From Phycisphaerae bacterium (lineage in GTDB: Bacteria > Planctomycetota > Phycisphaerae > UBA1845): a stretch of 64,000 bases of DNA. Each line of letters opens with the position of its first letter. Positions within the stretch are counted from its first letter, which is position 1. The stretch is taken from the NCBI GenBank assembly GCA_029260115.1, contig JAJDDW010000063.1:1-64000 (forward strand), in the 5' to 3' direction. The position numbers were made by a program, and so were the translations under genes. Of this stretch, positions 47,171-56,800 are shown one piece after another. A model generated the notes under the pieces. That model was not told the DNA's origin, ran no database searches, and saw only the letters and a list, made by a program, of their open reading frames with translations.

Positions 47171-49492
47171 ATGCGCCGAGTACTAATCATTAGTTTAATA
47201 TGTATGCCGTTATGTGGCTGTGGGGTGATAGATGTTTTGTTTCCTGGCCTATTCGACCAGAAGAATGGCGATACCGGCGCGGTCGGGCTCAAGCAGTTCG
47301 AGTCCGAGGCGGAGCTGGTTACCTACTTTGGCGAACAGGCGGAGTTACGCGGTAATCGTTCGGCTAGTTTCGATGATTTTCGCGCATTCGAAACGGTGGC
47401 TGACGTGACCTCTGGCGCAGATGATTCGTTTGACGGTGCCGCACCGCCTTCGGCTACGCCTGACGGCGCTGGCGGAGGAAGCAGCGAGGAGTCTAGCTTC
47501 TCCCAAACGACTGAGCAGGAAGAGGGTGTGTCGGAAGCGGATGTAGTGAAGACTGACGGTGAGTATCTCTACGTTATGGGCGGCGAATCTCTGAAAATTA
47601 TTCACGCCGTACCATCGCAAGAACTCTCTCTTCTTTCGGAGGTTCCTCTAGAGGGTTTTGGTCGGGAAATTTATCTGCATGGCGATGTCGTGGTTGCGCT
47701 GACGAATACCTTCGGCGGTTTCTTACCTGTAGACGGGCCTTTCATTTTTGCTGACGAAGGGGGCAGCTCTAGCGGTAGTTCAGGCAGTGAGGATGCTGTC
47801 GCGCCGCCGGCGGTGAATATGACGACTGGGGATGCTGGCGACGAGGATGTAGATAGTCTGCAGGCGGAGGATAGCCAGGCTATCGAGACGGATGTGGCAC
47901 TGGATTTTAGATCGGAATTTACTTACGAGCAGCCAAAAAGTCGTGTTACGATTATTAACGTAGCTGATCGCGCCAATCCGCAGCTGATTTCTACGACATC
48001 GTTCGATGGTTCCACCTCGGATAGTCGGATGGTCGACGGTGTGTTACACCTCGTCTTAGCTAATTTTCAGGAAACATATATTAGTATCATGCCAGCGATT
48101 GGTACGCCACAGTTTGATCGAACCACACTTAAGCCTGATACGATTTTGCCGCGATTTGAAACCACTGATGCAGAGGGGAATGAGTCTAGCGGGCAAGCTG
48201 TTACCTGGGAAGAAATGTTTCGACCCGAAGACCCAGATGGCTTTGGTATTGTGACCATTGCAAGTGTGGACATTGATGCTGGAGGTAGCTTTACGACAGT
48301 AGGTATCGTAGCTGAGCCTGGTTTGATCTATTCCTCTCGTGAGGCGCTTTACATCACGGACACAAATTATGACTTTTTCGGAAACACGCGAGAAATGACG
48401 GACGTGTACAAGTTGATCTATTCTGGCCGAGGTGTGTTGCCGGCTGCGGCTGGTAGTGTGCCAGGTCGAATTCTTAATCAGTATTCGATGGGCGAGCACG
48501 AAGGTTTTCTCCGGGTAGCTACGACAGTTGGACCAACTTTTACGACCTTCGATCGACGAACCGATTCTACGAATCAGGTTCATGTCATGCAGCAAGTAGG
48601 TGACGCCTTGTCTGTCGTGGGTAGTGTAGGCGGTCTTGCGCCGCGCGAAACGATTCAGTCGGCTCGCTTTATTGGTGATCGAGGCTATGTCGTGACATTT
48701 GAGCAAATCGATCCGTTGTTTACACTAGATCTATCTGATCCAACGAATCCGATAGTCAAGGGCGAATTGAAAGTGCCAGGTTTTTCGACATTTTTAGTCC
48801 CCATGGATGCGGATCATATTTTAGCCGTGGGACAATACATTCCGGACGAATTTTTTGGTGGCCGAGGTGTTCAGCTATCGATCTTCGACGTGTCTGATTT
48901 TTCAAATCCGACGCTGCAACATAATGTGATTCTTGGAGAAAATACCGGCGCGCAATCTGAGGCGTTGTTTAACCCCAAGGCGTTTACTTACTTCGCTGAA
49001 GAGGGTTTGGTCGCGTTACCTCTCTCGGTTTATGGTGAGCGATTTTTCTTTGGACCTGAGGAAGGTTTTGTTGATGACGGCGGTTCGATCGAGCCATTGC
49101 CCGATAGCGAAGCTGGCGGCGGGACGTCATCTAGTGATTCTACCACCGCTCAGGTCGTAGACGATTCACCTCCTTCCGATGAGCCATCAAGCGATATTGT
49201 CGCCTCCGATGAAAGCATTGTCGATGATAGCTTTGATGGTCTAGTCGTATTTAGGGTGTCCGTACAAGACGGCTTTAGCGAACTAGGTCGATTAAGCACG
49301 CGTTTTGATGATTCGGACTTTTTCTATAGCTCGTTTACCCGAGGCGTCTTCATCGACGACAGTGTCTATGCCGTTACCGACGTCGGCGTGCGTGAAGCGC
49401 TAGTCGCAGACCCCGCTACGGTGATGCGGGAATTGCTCCTGCGCGAATCAACAGAAATTGACCTAGCCCCTGAAGGCCGATTGATTCCCTAA
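47171..49492 (+). CDS. Beta-propeller domain lipoprotein (Beta_propel family)
   Basis: Lipobox MPLCGC; TTEQEEGVSEADVVKTDGEYLYVMGGESLKII; SRVTIINVADRANPQLISTTSFDG; AVGQYIPDE. Confidence 0.82.
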   Translation: MRRVLIISLICMPLCGCGVIDVLFPGLFDQKNGDTGAVGLKQFESEAELVTYFGEQAELRGNRSASFDDFRAFETVADVTSGADDSFDGAAPPSATPDGAGGGSSEESSFSQTTEQEEGVSEADVVKTDGEYLYVMGGESLKIIHAVPSQELSLLSEVPLEGFGREIYLHGDVVVALTNTFGGFLPVDGPFIFADEGGSSSGSSGSEDAVAPPAVNMTTGDAGDEDVDSLQAEDSQAIETDVALDFRSEFTYEQPKSRVTIINVADRANPQLISTTSFDGSTSDSRMVDGVLHLVLANFQETYISIMPAIGTPQFDRTTLKPDTILPRFETTDAEGNESSGQAVTWEEMFRPEDPDGFGIVTIASVDIDAGGSFTTVGIVAEPGLIYSSREALYITDTNYDFFGNTREMTDVYKLIYSGRGVLPAAAGSVPGRILNQYSMGEHEGFLRVATTVGPTFTTFDRRTDSTNQVHVMQQVGDALSVVGSVGGLAPRETIQSARFIGDRGYVVTFEQIDPLFTLDLSDPTNPIVKGELKVPGFSTFLVPMDADHILAVGQYIPDEFFGGRGVQLSIFDVSDFSNPTLQHNVILGENTGAQSEALFNPKAFTYFAEEGLVALPLSVYGERFFFGPEEGFVDDGGSIEPLPDSEAGGGTSSSDSTTAQVVDDSPPSDEPSSDIVASDESIVDDSFDGLVVFRVSVQDGFSELGRLSTRFDDSDFFYSSFTRGVFIDDSVYAVTDVGVREALVADPATVMRELLLRESTEIDLAPEGRLIP

Positions 49493-51240
49493 GGCTCGCA
49501 GGTGAATCGGATAGAATCGTTTAGGTCTAGTGGCAGCACCAATGTGCGTAAGGACGCGCCCACGGCTGAGGCGCATAGGCTGTCTCTTGTGGTTGCGTCA
49601 TTGACGAACGTGTCGGCATACTCAGCATTAAACACAGCCTTGTTCGCATCGATAAACGGTTGCAAGGATTCGCATTCGTTAAACTCGTGACATTGTTCGT
49701 TGACGGCGAAATCGTAGTAGTTGACAAGCTCGGCGATTTGGTCGAGATCGTTTTTCAAACCAACTGACAGCCCGCGTTCATGGGCGGCGTTAGCGATGAA
49801 ACGGTTGAAGGCTAATTGGTCGGAGGCGGATAGATCAAAGCCGCTGCTGTTTTGATAGCCGTCCATGTTGTCAGGCTCTACGCCATCACAACCCCGCGTG
49901 ACAGCTACGTCCAAACGAGCGAGCATGATGCGTTGGATGTTGCTTGATCGGATGTCTAGCCAGCGTTCATTGGCAAACTGGCTTAACGATGTTCCCAACT
50001 CCTCAGCTAGGAATTCGCTGGCGTCGTCTCGGAAATCTTCATAGGTTCCAGCAGAGAAATAGCAGATGACGCTTCGACCTTGTGCTTGAAGTTCAGTAAT
50101 TGTAGAGTCAGGAGCGTCGAAAAGATCAATGTCGTATACATCCACCGGGTACGTTGTGTTAATGACCCCGTTAGCGTTTGGTTGAAGTTGCCATTGCCAG
50201 GTTTTTTCAACGCTCAGTCGCAGCCAATCCCCGTCTGTCATAGGGGCCACGTTGGGGTCAAGCGTTGTGGTCGAAGTTCCACCGTTAGTCGTCGAGCCAG
50301 GACTATTGATTGTGAAAGTATCGACCACCGTGCCATCGACGGCGATAAAAGACACTTCGAGTCGATCGTCGAAAACGTCGACCCGCACCGCGCCGTAATT
50401 GTCTGCGTAGCGCACGACGCTACCTTCCACCGGCGTATCCACCAAGCCATGAATGTCGACGCCACCCAAGCCGTTGACCAGGTACACCACGCCTTCGCGT
50501 TCTATGCGTTCGTAAATATGATCGTCACCGGACATGACCAAATCAAAGCCCCAATCCGCCCAGGGCCATTGCATGTGTGCGCCGTCGCCGATGTGGCGGT
50601 CGCCGGACGAGTAGGGCGGATTGTGAAAGTAAGCGATTTTGAACGTGGCATCAGATGCGGCCGCAGCCTGGCGCACCCACTCTCCCTGGACAGAGTCTGC
50701 GGCAGTGCCGTCTGATTCACAATCTTTGATGCTATGAATTGAGAAGAAATGAATCGGGCCTTGACGGAAATCGTAATAGCGTTCGTTGCCAGAGTTCTCG
50801 CTTGGTAGTGTAAAATAACGCAGATAGTCATCGAGTCCTGCCGGGTCGTCGCAGGTGTCTCCCCAATCATGGTCGCCGGGTGTTGGGAAGAATCGATTTT
50901 CCGAAGTGCCTGGTCCAAGTTGTCCTTGGTAGTTGCCTATGAACTCTTGGAAGTATTGGCCAACGCTTAGTTCTAGTGCGTCGAACGTGCCTCGGGACGC
51001 GCCATCACTATAGTCGTTGTCGCCAACGGTCGCTATGAAATCTGGATTCCAACTCTTAATCAAATTCGAAACTTCTCGGCTATTGTCATCATCATCGCCG
51101 TAATCGCCAACGACGCCGAAAACTATCTTGGCCGTGGTTCCTGTATTCCCGCCGCCTCCGCCACTGTTGTCGCCGTCTGTAGGGGGTGTGTTCGTAGCGC
51201 ATCCGCAAGCCCATAGCAATTGGATTACCATCACCACCAT
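49489..51240 (-). CDS. Lipoprotein fusing a calcineurin-like metallophosphatase and a GH114-type (endo-alpha-1,4-polygalactosaminidase-like) domain
   Basis: Lipobox LLWACGC; GDYGDDDDN, VGDNDYSDG, PGDHDW, SGDDHIYER. Second domain TWQWQLQ...VDVYDIDLFDAP...VICYFSAGTYEDFR...GCDGVEPDNMDGY...GLKNDLDQIAEL. Listed ORF starts at 51303. Confidence 0.82.
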   Translation of the reverse strand: MVVMVIQLLWACGCATNTPPTDGDNSGGGGGNTGTTAKIVFGVVGDYGDDDDNSREVSNLIKSWNPDFIATVGDNDYSDGASRGTFDALELSVGQYFQEFIGNYQGQLGPGTSENRFFPTPGDHDWGDTCDDPAGLDDYLRYFTLPSENSGNERYYDFRQGPIHFFSIHSIKDCESDGTAADSVQGEWVRQAAAASDATFKIAYFHNPPYSSGDRHIGDGAHMQWPWADWGFDLVMSGDDHIYERIEREGVVYLVNGLGGVDIHGLVDTPVEGSVVRYADNYGAVRVDVFDDRLEVSFIAVDGTVVDTFTINSPGSTTNGGTSTTTLDPNVAPMTDGDWLRLSVEKTWQWQLQPNANGVINTTYPVDVYDIDLFDAPDSTITELQAQGRSVICYFSAGTYEDFRDDASEFLAEELGTSLSQFANERWLDIRSSNIQRIMLARLDVAVTRGCDGVEPDNMDGYQNSSGFDLSASDQLAFNRFIANAAHERGLSVGLKNDLDQIAELVNYYDFAVNEQCHEFNECESLQPFIDANKAVFNAEYADTFVNDATTRDSLCASAVGASLRTLVLPLDLNDSIRFTCEP

Positions 51241-51585
51241 GAAGCTATAGGTCTTTTGCCAATGATATTTGCGGCATGTCGTCGGCCATGTGTCAGGAAT
51301 CATTTCGCTCAGCCTCCATCAATTTATTTTCAGTTTGCAAATGCCCACGACAAGATAACATAATCTGCCAAAGTTTGATATATCGTGGAATCCCCAAGTT
51401 AATGCGAATAATTCGATTCCGGTCTGGATGGAAATGGTATAAGGCGAGGATGATCTGAGAGACGATTCACGTGAAATGATGCGCACGCTACCACACTACC
51501 TTTGGCCAATGTTTTTTTTCGAGTCACTAGGCATTGCTGGCTATGGACCGCGAGTTATGGGTGGCTAATGGTTCAGCGGTAGCTT

Positions 51586-53127
51586 TCACAAAATCCGCGT
51601 TGCGTATAGCCTATTTCCTGTTGATGGCGCTCGTAGCTCAGTAGGATAGAGCACCGGTTTCCTAAACCGGGGGTCGTGGGTTCGAATCCCCCCGGGCGCA
51701 TAGTTGTTATTGTTCGCATCAGTTTGCACGTTGTCGCATTTACCCTTGTTTTGTAGTGTTAAATGACGTGACTTCAACGTGTCACTATTCACCACGTCGT
51801 CGCAGGTTGCTGCACTGCTTTGCACCGTTTCGCGTCCTAACTGTCGGGGTTTTGGGCGATAGCGATTGATAGCGTTTGCTGCAACATCAGCCGTACCCGT
51901 TGCTCGCAGTTCTTGAGGACCGTCGCCAAGCATATTTGGGAGATTGGACACCGTGTTCGCCTCTTGACCGGGGAATAGGTGGCCATAGGTGTCCATTGTC
52001 AGTGTAATAGATGAATGCCGCATAATGGATTGTACAGCCTTCACATGTGCCCCTGTCATAGCCAGCCAAGCCCCGCATGTGTGCCGTAGGGCGTGGAAAT
52101 CCAGGTGTTCCCCTTCGTGGTTTACCGCAGCTAGAAAGTCGCTCTGTACCCGTTTCTCGTATTCGCTGGGGTTATTTGTGGCTGATTCCAGCCACTCACG
52201 TCTGGCGTCGGCTAAATCATCGCGGAGCATGCTCGCAACGTCCCAGCGAGGGGGCATAGCGAACACCGGGGACCGTGGGGCTTTCGTCGCGACATATTCT
52301 CGTAATTCATCGGCCAGATCATTTTGGATGTACTGACGGGCATCCTTACGATTTTTTGTATTGCTTGCACTGCACGTGATGTAGGGTTTCTCGTTGGCAA
52401 GGAATAAATTTCCCCGGCTAAGACTGCGCAGCTCGCTAGATCGTAACCCAGTTTGAATCGCCGTTGCATATAAAAGCATACGCGATTGGCCTGTCATGCT
52501 GTAGCGGTCTGGGTTCGCTATCGTAATCAATCGTAGCCATTCCCACTCATCATGTAGCAACATCCGACGTTTACGTTTACGGTCTGCCTTAGCGTTGGGC
52601 ATCTTGACCGATACTAATGGGTCATGGCTAAGTTTGCCGTTTACAAATAGCCAATGCACAAAGCTTTTGATAGCTGCTAGATGGTTACGGATAGTTTGTG
52701 CCGACCGATTAGATTGTTTCATGCTACCAGCGTAGCGGTTCACACCGTCGGCTGTCACATCGCCTATGGTGTTCCATTGATCGCACTCCGCCGCTTGTCG
52801 GATGCAATACAGCTGTGTTTGAATATGCGTCTCTGTGCGTCCGCCTGCCGATAGCTTCGCTTCATAGTCGTCTAGGTGTTCACTGATGGGCCTACGTGCT
52901 TGTTCTTGGATCGCGTCTAGCCTTGCATCAATCACACCATCTTTACGCAATGCGGTATCGGCCAATCGCTTCGATAAAATCCGTTCAGCGGCGGCCTTGT
53001 CCGTGGTGCGTGTAGATGCTTCCTTGCGCTTACCATCGTGTGCGTACCAGCGTGCAATCCACGGACCGCCCTCGACGCGCTTGTATAACGTCCCTGTTCC
53101 GCGTGGTCGTTGTCGTTTTGTGGTCAT
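51586..53127 (-). CDS. Tyrosine recombinase/phage integrase (ORF reads antisense through tRNA-Arg)
   Basis: TGLRSSELRSLSR, HALRHTCGAWLA, MRHSSITLTMDTYGHLFPG catalytic region; C-terminal tail APGGIRTHDPRFRKPVLYPTELRAPS is the antisense tRNA. Confidence 0.92.
   Translation of the reverse strand: MTTKRQRPRGTGTLYKRVEGGPWIARWYAHDGKRKEASTRTTDKAAAERILSKRLADTALRKDGVIDARLDAIQEQARRPISEHLDDYEAKLSAGGRTETHIQTQLYCIRQAAECDQWNTIGDVTADGVNRYAGSMKQSNRSAQTIRNHLAAIKSFVHWLFVNGKLSHDPLVSVKMPNAKADRKRKRRMLLHDEWEWLRLITIANPDRYSMTGQSRMLLYATAIQTGLRSSELRSLSRGNLFLANEKPYITCSASNTKNRKDARQYIQNDLADELREYVATKAPRSPVFAMPPRWDVASMLRDDLADARREWLESATNNPSEYEKRVQSDFLAAVNHEGEHLDFHALRHTCGAWLAMTGAHVKAVQSIMRHSSITLTMDTYGHLFPGQEANTVSNLPNMLGDGPQELRATGTADVAANAINRYRPKPRQLGRETVQSSAATCDDVVNSDTLKSRHLTLQNKGKCDNVQTDANNNNYAPGGIRTHDPRFRKPVLYPTELRAPSTGNRLYATRIL
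51627..51700 (+). tRNA. tRNA-Arg (anticodon CCT)
   Basis: Acceptor GCGCTCG/CGGGCGC; anticodon stem CCGGT-TTCCTAA-ACCGG with loop TTCCTAA; T arm GTGGGTTCGAATCCCCC; CCA not encoded. Confidence 0.93.
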
Positions 53128-53187
53128 TGTTCACTTTCCATATTGCTGCTTGATTGCCATGATGCTACCTTACCGGAGGATTGCGGC

Positions 53188-53538
53188 TTACGCATCCAGT
53201 TGGGGAGGCATTGCGGCATCCGCTAACGCAAATGCAGCACCTTGCAAAAAACCATCTATGTAATAGCTCCAGCATGGGGCATCCTTATTTTTCTGAAGAC
53301 TTGCCACGCGATAGATAGCCATAAAAGCGGCCATTTTTTCCTCAGTGCTTCGGTCGCGGTAAGAAGAGCCTGTGAATATTTGGGATAAAACATCCAGATC
53401 ATGTAGCTTGGCTTGATTCCAGGCGTAATCCTTCCCGCCTTTCAACCCGCTGATAAACGCCTTTTCGGCGTCTGTCGCATTGGTGATATCGAACGGTTTT
53501 TCATTCGAGCAATTTAGGTATAAGTCATCAATTATCAT
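53188..53538 (-). CDS. Hypothetical protein
   Basis: In the operon with the primase; probable start MIIDDLYLN at 53538. Confidence 0.55.
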   Translation of the reverse strand: MIIDDLYLNCSNEKPFDITNATDAEKAFISGLKGGKDYAWNQAKLHDLDVLSQIFTGSSYRDRSTEEKMAAFMAIYRVASLQKNKDAPCWSYYIDGFLQGAAFALADAAMPPQLDA

Positions 53539-53908
53539 TTTTTTGCCTTTCAAAGCTAGGTTTTTGTTCGCATACACTATTGGTCATAAACTGCGGTAAA
53601 GGTACGTTAGCCAGTGCTTTGATCGTATCCGCATACGCCGGATCAAAAACACCACATCCATCGGGATAAGGAACACACACGTCAAGGAACCGCTGTATTT
53701 CACGTTGAGCATGGGTTAGCGGCTCTGGTTTATCAGCCAGTAAAGCTAACAGTTCCGGCTTGTTGGCTTTCATTCGTTCAAGCAAGCGGGGTGATACAGC
53801 GTCGATCGGGCGATACCTTAGCTTGTCGCCGTGTGCTTCGAGATTGACGCCCATGCCGGTCAGTTCAGAGAGTAGATCGGTGGCAGTAGTGTTCATATTT
53901 CCCCACAT
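53528..53908 (-). CDS. Small protein with TubC_N-like docking domain
   Basis: LLSELTGMGVNLEAHGDKLRYRPIDAVSPRLLERMKANKPELLALL resembles the TubC N-terminal docking domain; overlaps the upstream primase 3' end. Confidence 0.6.
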   Translation of the reverse strand: MWGNMNTTATDLLSELTGMGVNLEAHGDKLRYRPIDAVSPRLLERMKANKPELLALLADKPEPLTHAQREIQRFLDVCVPYPDGCGVFDPAYADTIKALANVPLPQFMTNSVCEQKPSFERQKNDN

Positions 53909-56376
53909 TCTTCTTGCTCAGATACGTTTTGTGGATCGTCTACGTTGTCTACATCTGCACAACCTATGTTTTCCTGCTGTTTTATGGGGGTTCCGTAGAC
54001 AGTAGACTCGGAAAATAGTTGGAATACACGTTTCGACCTACCGCCTTTGGGTGATTTTTCTGGATGTATCCATTGGCCATAGCCGTCTTTCACTAACTCG
54101 CACAAGGCTTTGTCCGCGGCATCCGCTGTTTTGAATCTACGGTTTAATTGTTGCAATTCCCGCACAGTGATGTTTTCACCCTTACGCTGAATCAGCTCAA
54201 TCAGTTTTCGACGTCTTCGCTCGTCGTCGGATTCGCTGAAGGTAGCATAGATGCGCTGAGCTTCGTAACCAAACCATCTTGCGAGTGTAATGCCTGCTGC
54301 CATGCTGATTTCATCAACAGCGTCAGCGTCCACCAAAGTTGGATCATTAGCTGCTGCTCTTACCATGTGAATGACTAGCGCTATCCGCGCAGCATATCCT
54401 TCAAGCTTAGACCAGACCGCCGCCAAATCGCCGGTTAATTTTGCCTGCTCCTTGGCGTGTTCGTCGTAAAAAGTTACCCACACTTTCTTCCCCCCAGGGG
54501 ACAAATGGGTGATATGTGGAATCCAGTCGCCATCGTCGTTTGTGTCAGGTTTCAATTGGAATAGGCGGTCGAACAAAGTGTTGACGCTCGATTCTATTTC
54601 TGTATCGATTTCAACTTCGGACCATACGCAACACTTCGCGGGTGGGTATGCCATCAATAGTCGAGCAGCTAGTCCGTTCTCACGGTATTCCGTCCTCAAA
54701 GCTCGCCGCAATATCGCTGGCTGAATTCCGCCGCAGAGTGACACTGCCGCTCGTTCTACGTAAATGTTTTTTAGACCGCCTTTGCGATCAACCATCATCG
54801 GACGTCCGCCGTGCATTTCTAGCCATTTGGGAGCGTCACCACCTTTTCCTCCGGTATACCTATCCATGCCACCAAACCACGATGCTAATTCGTCTCGTAC
54901 CATCAGCAGCCCTCGTGGTTGGTGCTGTAGCAGAACGGCCAACGCTTCGATGGTTGTATCATCAATCCAGCATCTATCCGCAATCGGAGCAACAGGCTTC
55001 TTGGGTGGCTCGCTGCCATCATTCTTTTTGAGCCAGTCCTTGTAATTGCTTTCATAAACACACATGTCTGCTTCATGTTTTTCGATAGCTATTATATGCT
55101 TTTTCATCGCTTCACGTTGCCGGTTTCTAATTGGTCGCAATGCGATTTCTATAGGCGGGGATTTCTTCGTGCCGCTTTCGCCGATGAATGCCGTCCAGAT
55201 AATTGACGGTTCCGACCAACTACGTTTCAACTGAATTCGCCGTGTATTACCTATGGCCGATGCCAGGGCGCTTATCATCGGAAGTGCCAAATATGTGACA
55301 TCGCACCCAATCGCGCTGGCTCCTTGGATAATGTAGGACCGTATCGGCTCTGGAAATTCCTCGACAGGAAAAGGGCGGAACATATCCAACTTCGGACGTG
55401 GTACGTTCTCATCAACCGTTACAGCGGAATCAACTAGCGATTTGAGCAACCGTTGGCCAGCTTCGTAACACGCGACGGAATCGGCTATGTCCACGCCAGG
55501 ATCGTTCAGGAATGATCTAACGTCTTTCGTGCCGATGGGTGGCATCGCGTAACGCACGGGGCATCCGTTAGCCTTGGCGATACCAGTCGCAACAGCTATA
55601 GCCCCGGTCTGTCCGGGCCAGCTACCATCGTCTTTCTTATCATTTTCGCCAACAATGAGGAACTCCTGGCCGTCTAACAGTTTGGCCAGTAATGCTTCGC
55701 CGCCAGTGTTCGATGGACGACCGATGGCACGTAAGCCCAGCGTCATTGCCGCAGCCACGTCAGACGCACCCTCGACTACCAAGGTGATCCCGTCGGCATC
55801 ATGCCAGCCGTTAGGTATAGTCAGCCCGCGATGGCCACCTGTTACGAACCGCTTAGAACCATTCGTTGCTCGCAGCGATATACCCACAACATTGCCATCC
55901 GAATCACGTTCGGGGAACGAGTAGGCGCCCTCCAATTGGTGCCAACCAATACGAAGTTTCCTTAGCGATTCGACTGTCAGGCCGAGCTGGTTGGCCAGAT
56001 GCTCAATTTGTGGAGTTGTGATGGCATCGGCACATTCTATCGCTAACTTGCACCAATAAGCTGTAGGCTTTTTGGGCTTGGCTGCTTTCTTAGTTTGTTT
56101 CGATACCGGCCTGTCCTGCCCCGTTTGATTGTCATTGGATAGTGTAGATGGATCGAGGTCTAGTGCCAAACATATGTCGGGGAAGGTGCAACCGCACTTG
56201 CAGTTCATCAACACCCGCCCATTTCTGCCAAGGCTAACGTGAAACGAGGGGTCGCCATCCTTATGCGCCGGGCAGCTTGCTTGCCACTGGTTCGTGCCTG
56301 TTGGTTTTACATTTTTGAGCTGAGGTAATACAGTGTCTATTGGGCTTAAACCTTGATTTACTTTGTCATATTTCAT
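53893..56376 (-). CDS. Primase-helicase-like replication protein (CHC2-type zinc finger, Toprim, DUF3987)
   Basis: ASCPAHKDGDPSFHVS...CKCGCTFPDI zinc motif; VVEGASDVAAAMTLGLRAIG Toprim; IIWTAFIGESGTKKSPPIEIALRPI DUF3987-type ATPase. Confidence 0.82.
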   Translation of the reverse strand: MKYDKVNQGLSPIDTVLPQLKNVKPTGTNQWQASCPAHKDGDPSFHVSLGRNGRVLMNCKCGCTFPDICLALDLDPSTLSNDNQTGQDRPVSKQTKKAAKPKKPTAYWCKLAIECADAITTPQIEHLANQLGLTVESLRKLRIGWHQLEGAYSFPERDSDGNVVGISLRATNGSKRFVTGGHRGLTIPNGWHDADGITLVVEGASDVAAAMTLGLRAIGRPSNTGGEALLAKLLDGQEFLIVGENDKKDDGSWPGQTGAIAVATGIAKANGCPVRYAMPPIGTKDVRSFLNDPGVDIADSVACYEAGQRLLKSLVDSAVTVDENVPRPKLDMFRPFPVEEFPEPIRSYIIQGASAIGCDVTYLALPMISALASAIGNTRRIQLKRSWSEPSIIWTAFIGESGTKKSPPIEIALRPIRNRQREAMKKHIIAIEKHEADMCVYESNYKDWLKKNDGSEPPKKPVAPIADRCWIDDTTIEALAVLLQHQPRGLLMVRDELASWFGGMDRYTGGKGGDAPKWLEMHGGRPMMVDRKGGLKNIYVERAAVSLCGGIQPAILRRALRTEYRENGLAARLLMAYPPAKCCVWSEVEIDTEIESSVNTLFDRLFQLKPDTNDDGDWIPHITHLSPGGKKVWVTFYDEHAKEQAKLTGDLAAVWSKLEGYAARIALVIHMVRAAANDPTLVDADAVDEISMAAGITLARWFGYEAQRIYATFSESDDERRRRKLIELIQRKGENITVRELQQLNRRFKTADAADKALCELVKDGYGQWIHPEKSPKGGRSKRVFQLFSESTVYGTPIKQQENIGCADVDNVDDPQNVSEQEECGEI

Positions 56377-56381
56377 ATAAT

Positions 56382-56573
56382 TCAGTCATCTTGTTTTTGT
56401 ATTTCGGCCACGGTTTTCGCCCCTAAAGCGACCGTGGCCATTTTATTTGGAACAGGTTGCTGGTGACGCCGTTTCCAGCTCTCACAGTCGATACCGTGAG
56501 ATGCCAACATCGCGTCAATAGCGTCACCGATGGAAACTACAGTTCCACGTCGTTTTGGATGATCTGGCTTCAT
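56382..56573 (-). CDS. Small hypothetical protein
   Basis: ATGA-type overlap with the upstream gene; MKPDHPKRRGTVVSIGDAIDAMLASHGIDCESWKRRHQQP. Confidence 0.5.
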   Translation of the reverse strand: MKPDHPKRRGTVVSIGDAIDAMLASHGIDCESWKRRHQQPVPNKMATVALGAKTVAEIQKQDD

Positions 56574-56800
56574 TCATTCGCCTCGCTTTGGCCACAAGTC
56601 GCACGATCGTTTACCCAACGATCCAAGGCTTTGACGGGGTAGACTACGCAGCGACCGAGTTTCGTGTGAGGAATGCCGCTAGTCTTGTCTGCGGTGATTT
56701 CCCATAACTTGCGAGGGCTAATGCCGAGAGCCTTCGCTGCCTCTTTGGGACGCATCGCTAGTGTGGTGTTTTTCTCTTTGCTGTTCGGTTGTTTATTCAT
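56570..56800 (-). CDS. Helix-turn-helix (excisionase/AlpA-like) protein
   Basis: MRPKEAAKALGISPRKLWEITADKTSGIPHTKLGRCVVYPVKALDRWVNDR; start at 56800 overlaps the preceding gene's stop. Confidence 0.7.
   Translation of the reverse strand: MNKQPNSKEKNTTLAMRPKEAAKALGISPRKLWEITADKTSGIPHTKLGRCVVYPVKALDRWVNDRATCGQSEANE

Noticed and set aside
48056-48706. 216-aa minus-strand ORF
   Set aside because: Antisense within the beta-propeller lipoprotein; arginine/histidine-rich shadow ORF.
50080-50715. 211-aa plus-strand ORF
   Set aside because: Antisense to the phosphatase-GH114 gene.
51586-51720. Integrase C-terminal tail as a genuine conserved domain
   Set aside because: It is the reverse complement of tRNA-Arg(CCT); the matching peptide in databases would reflect translated tRNA genes.
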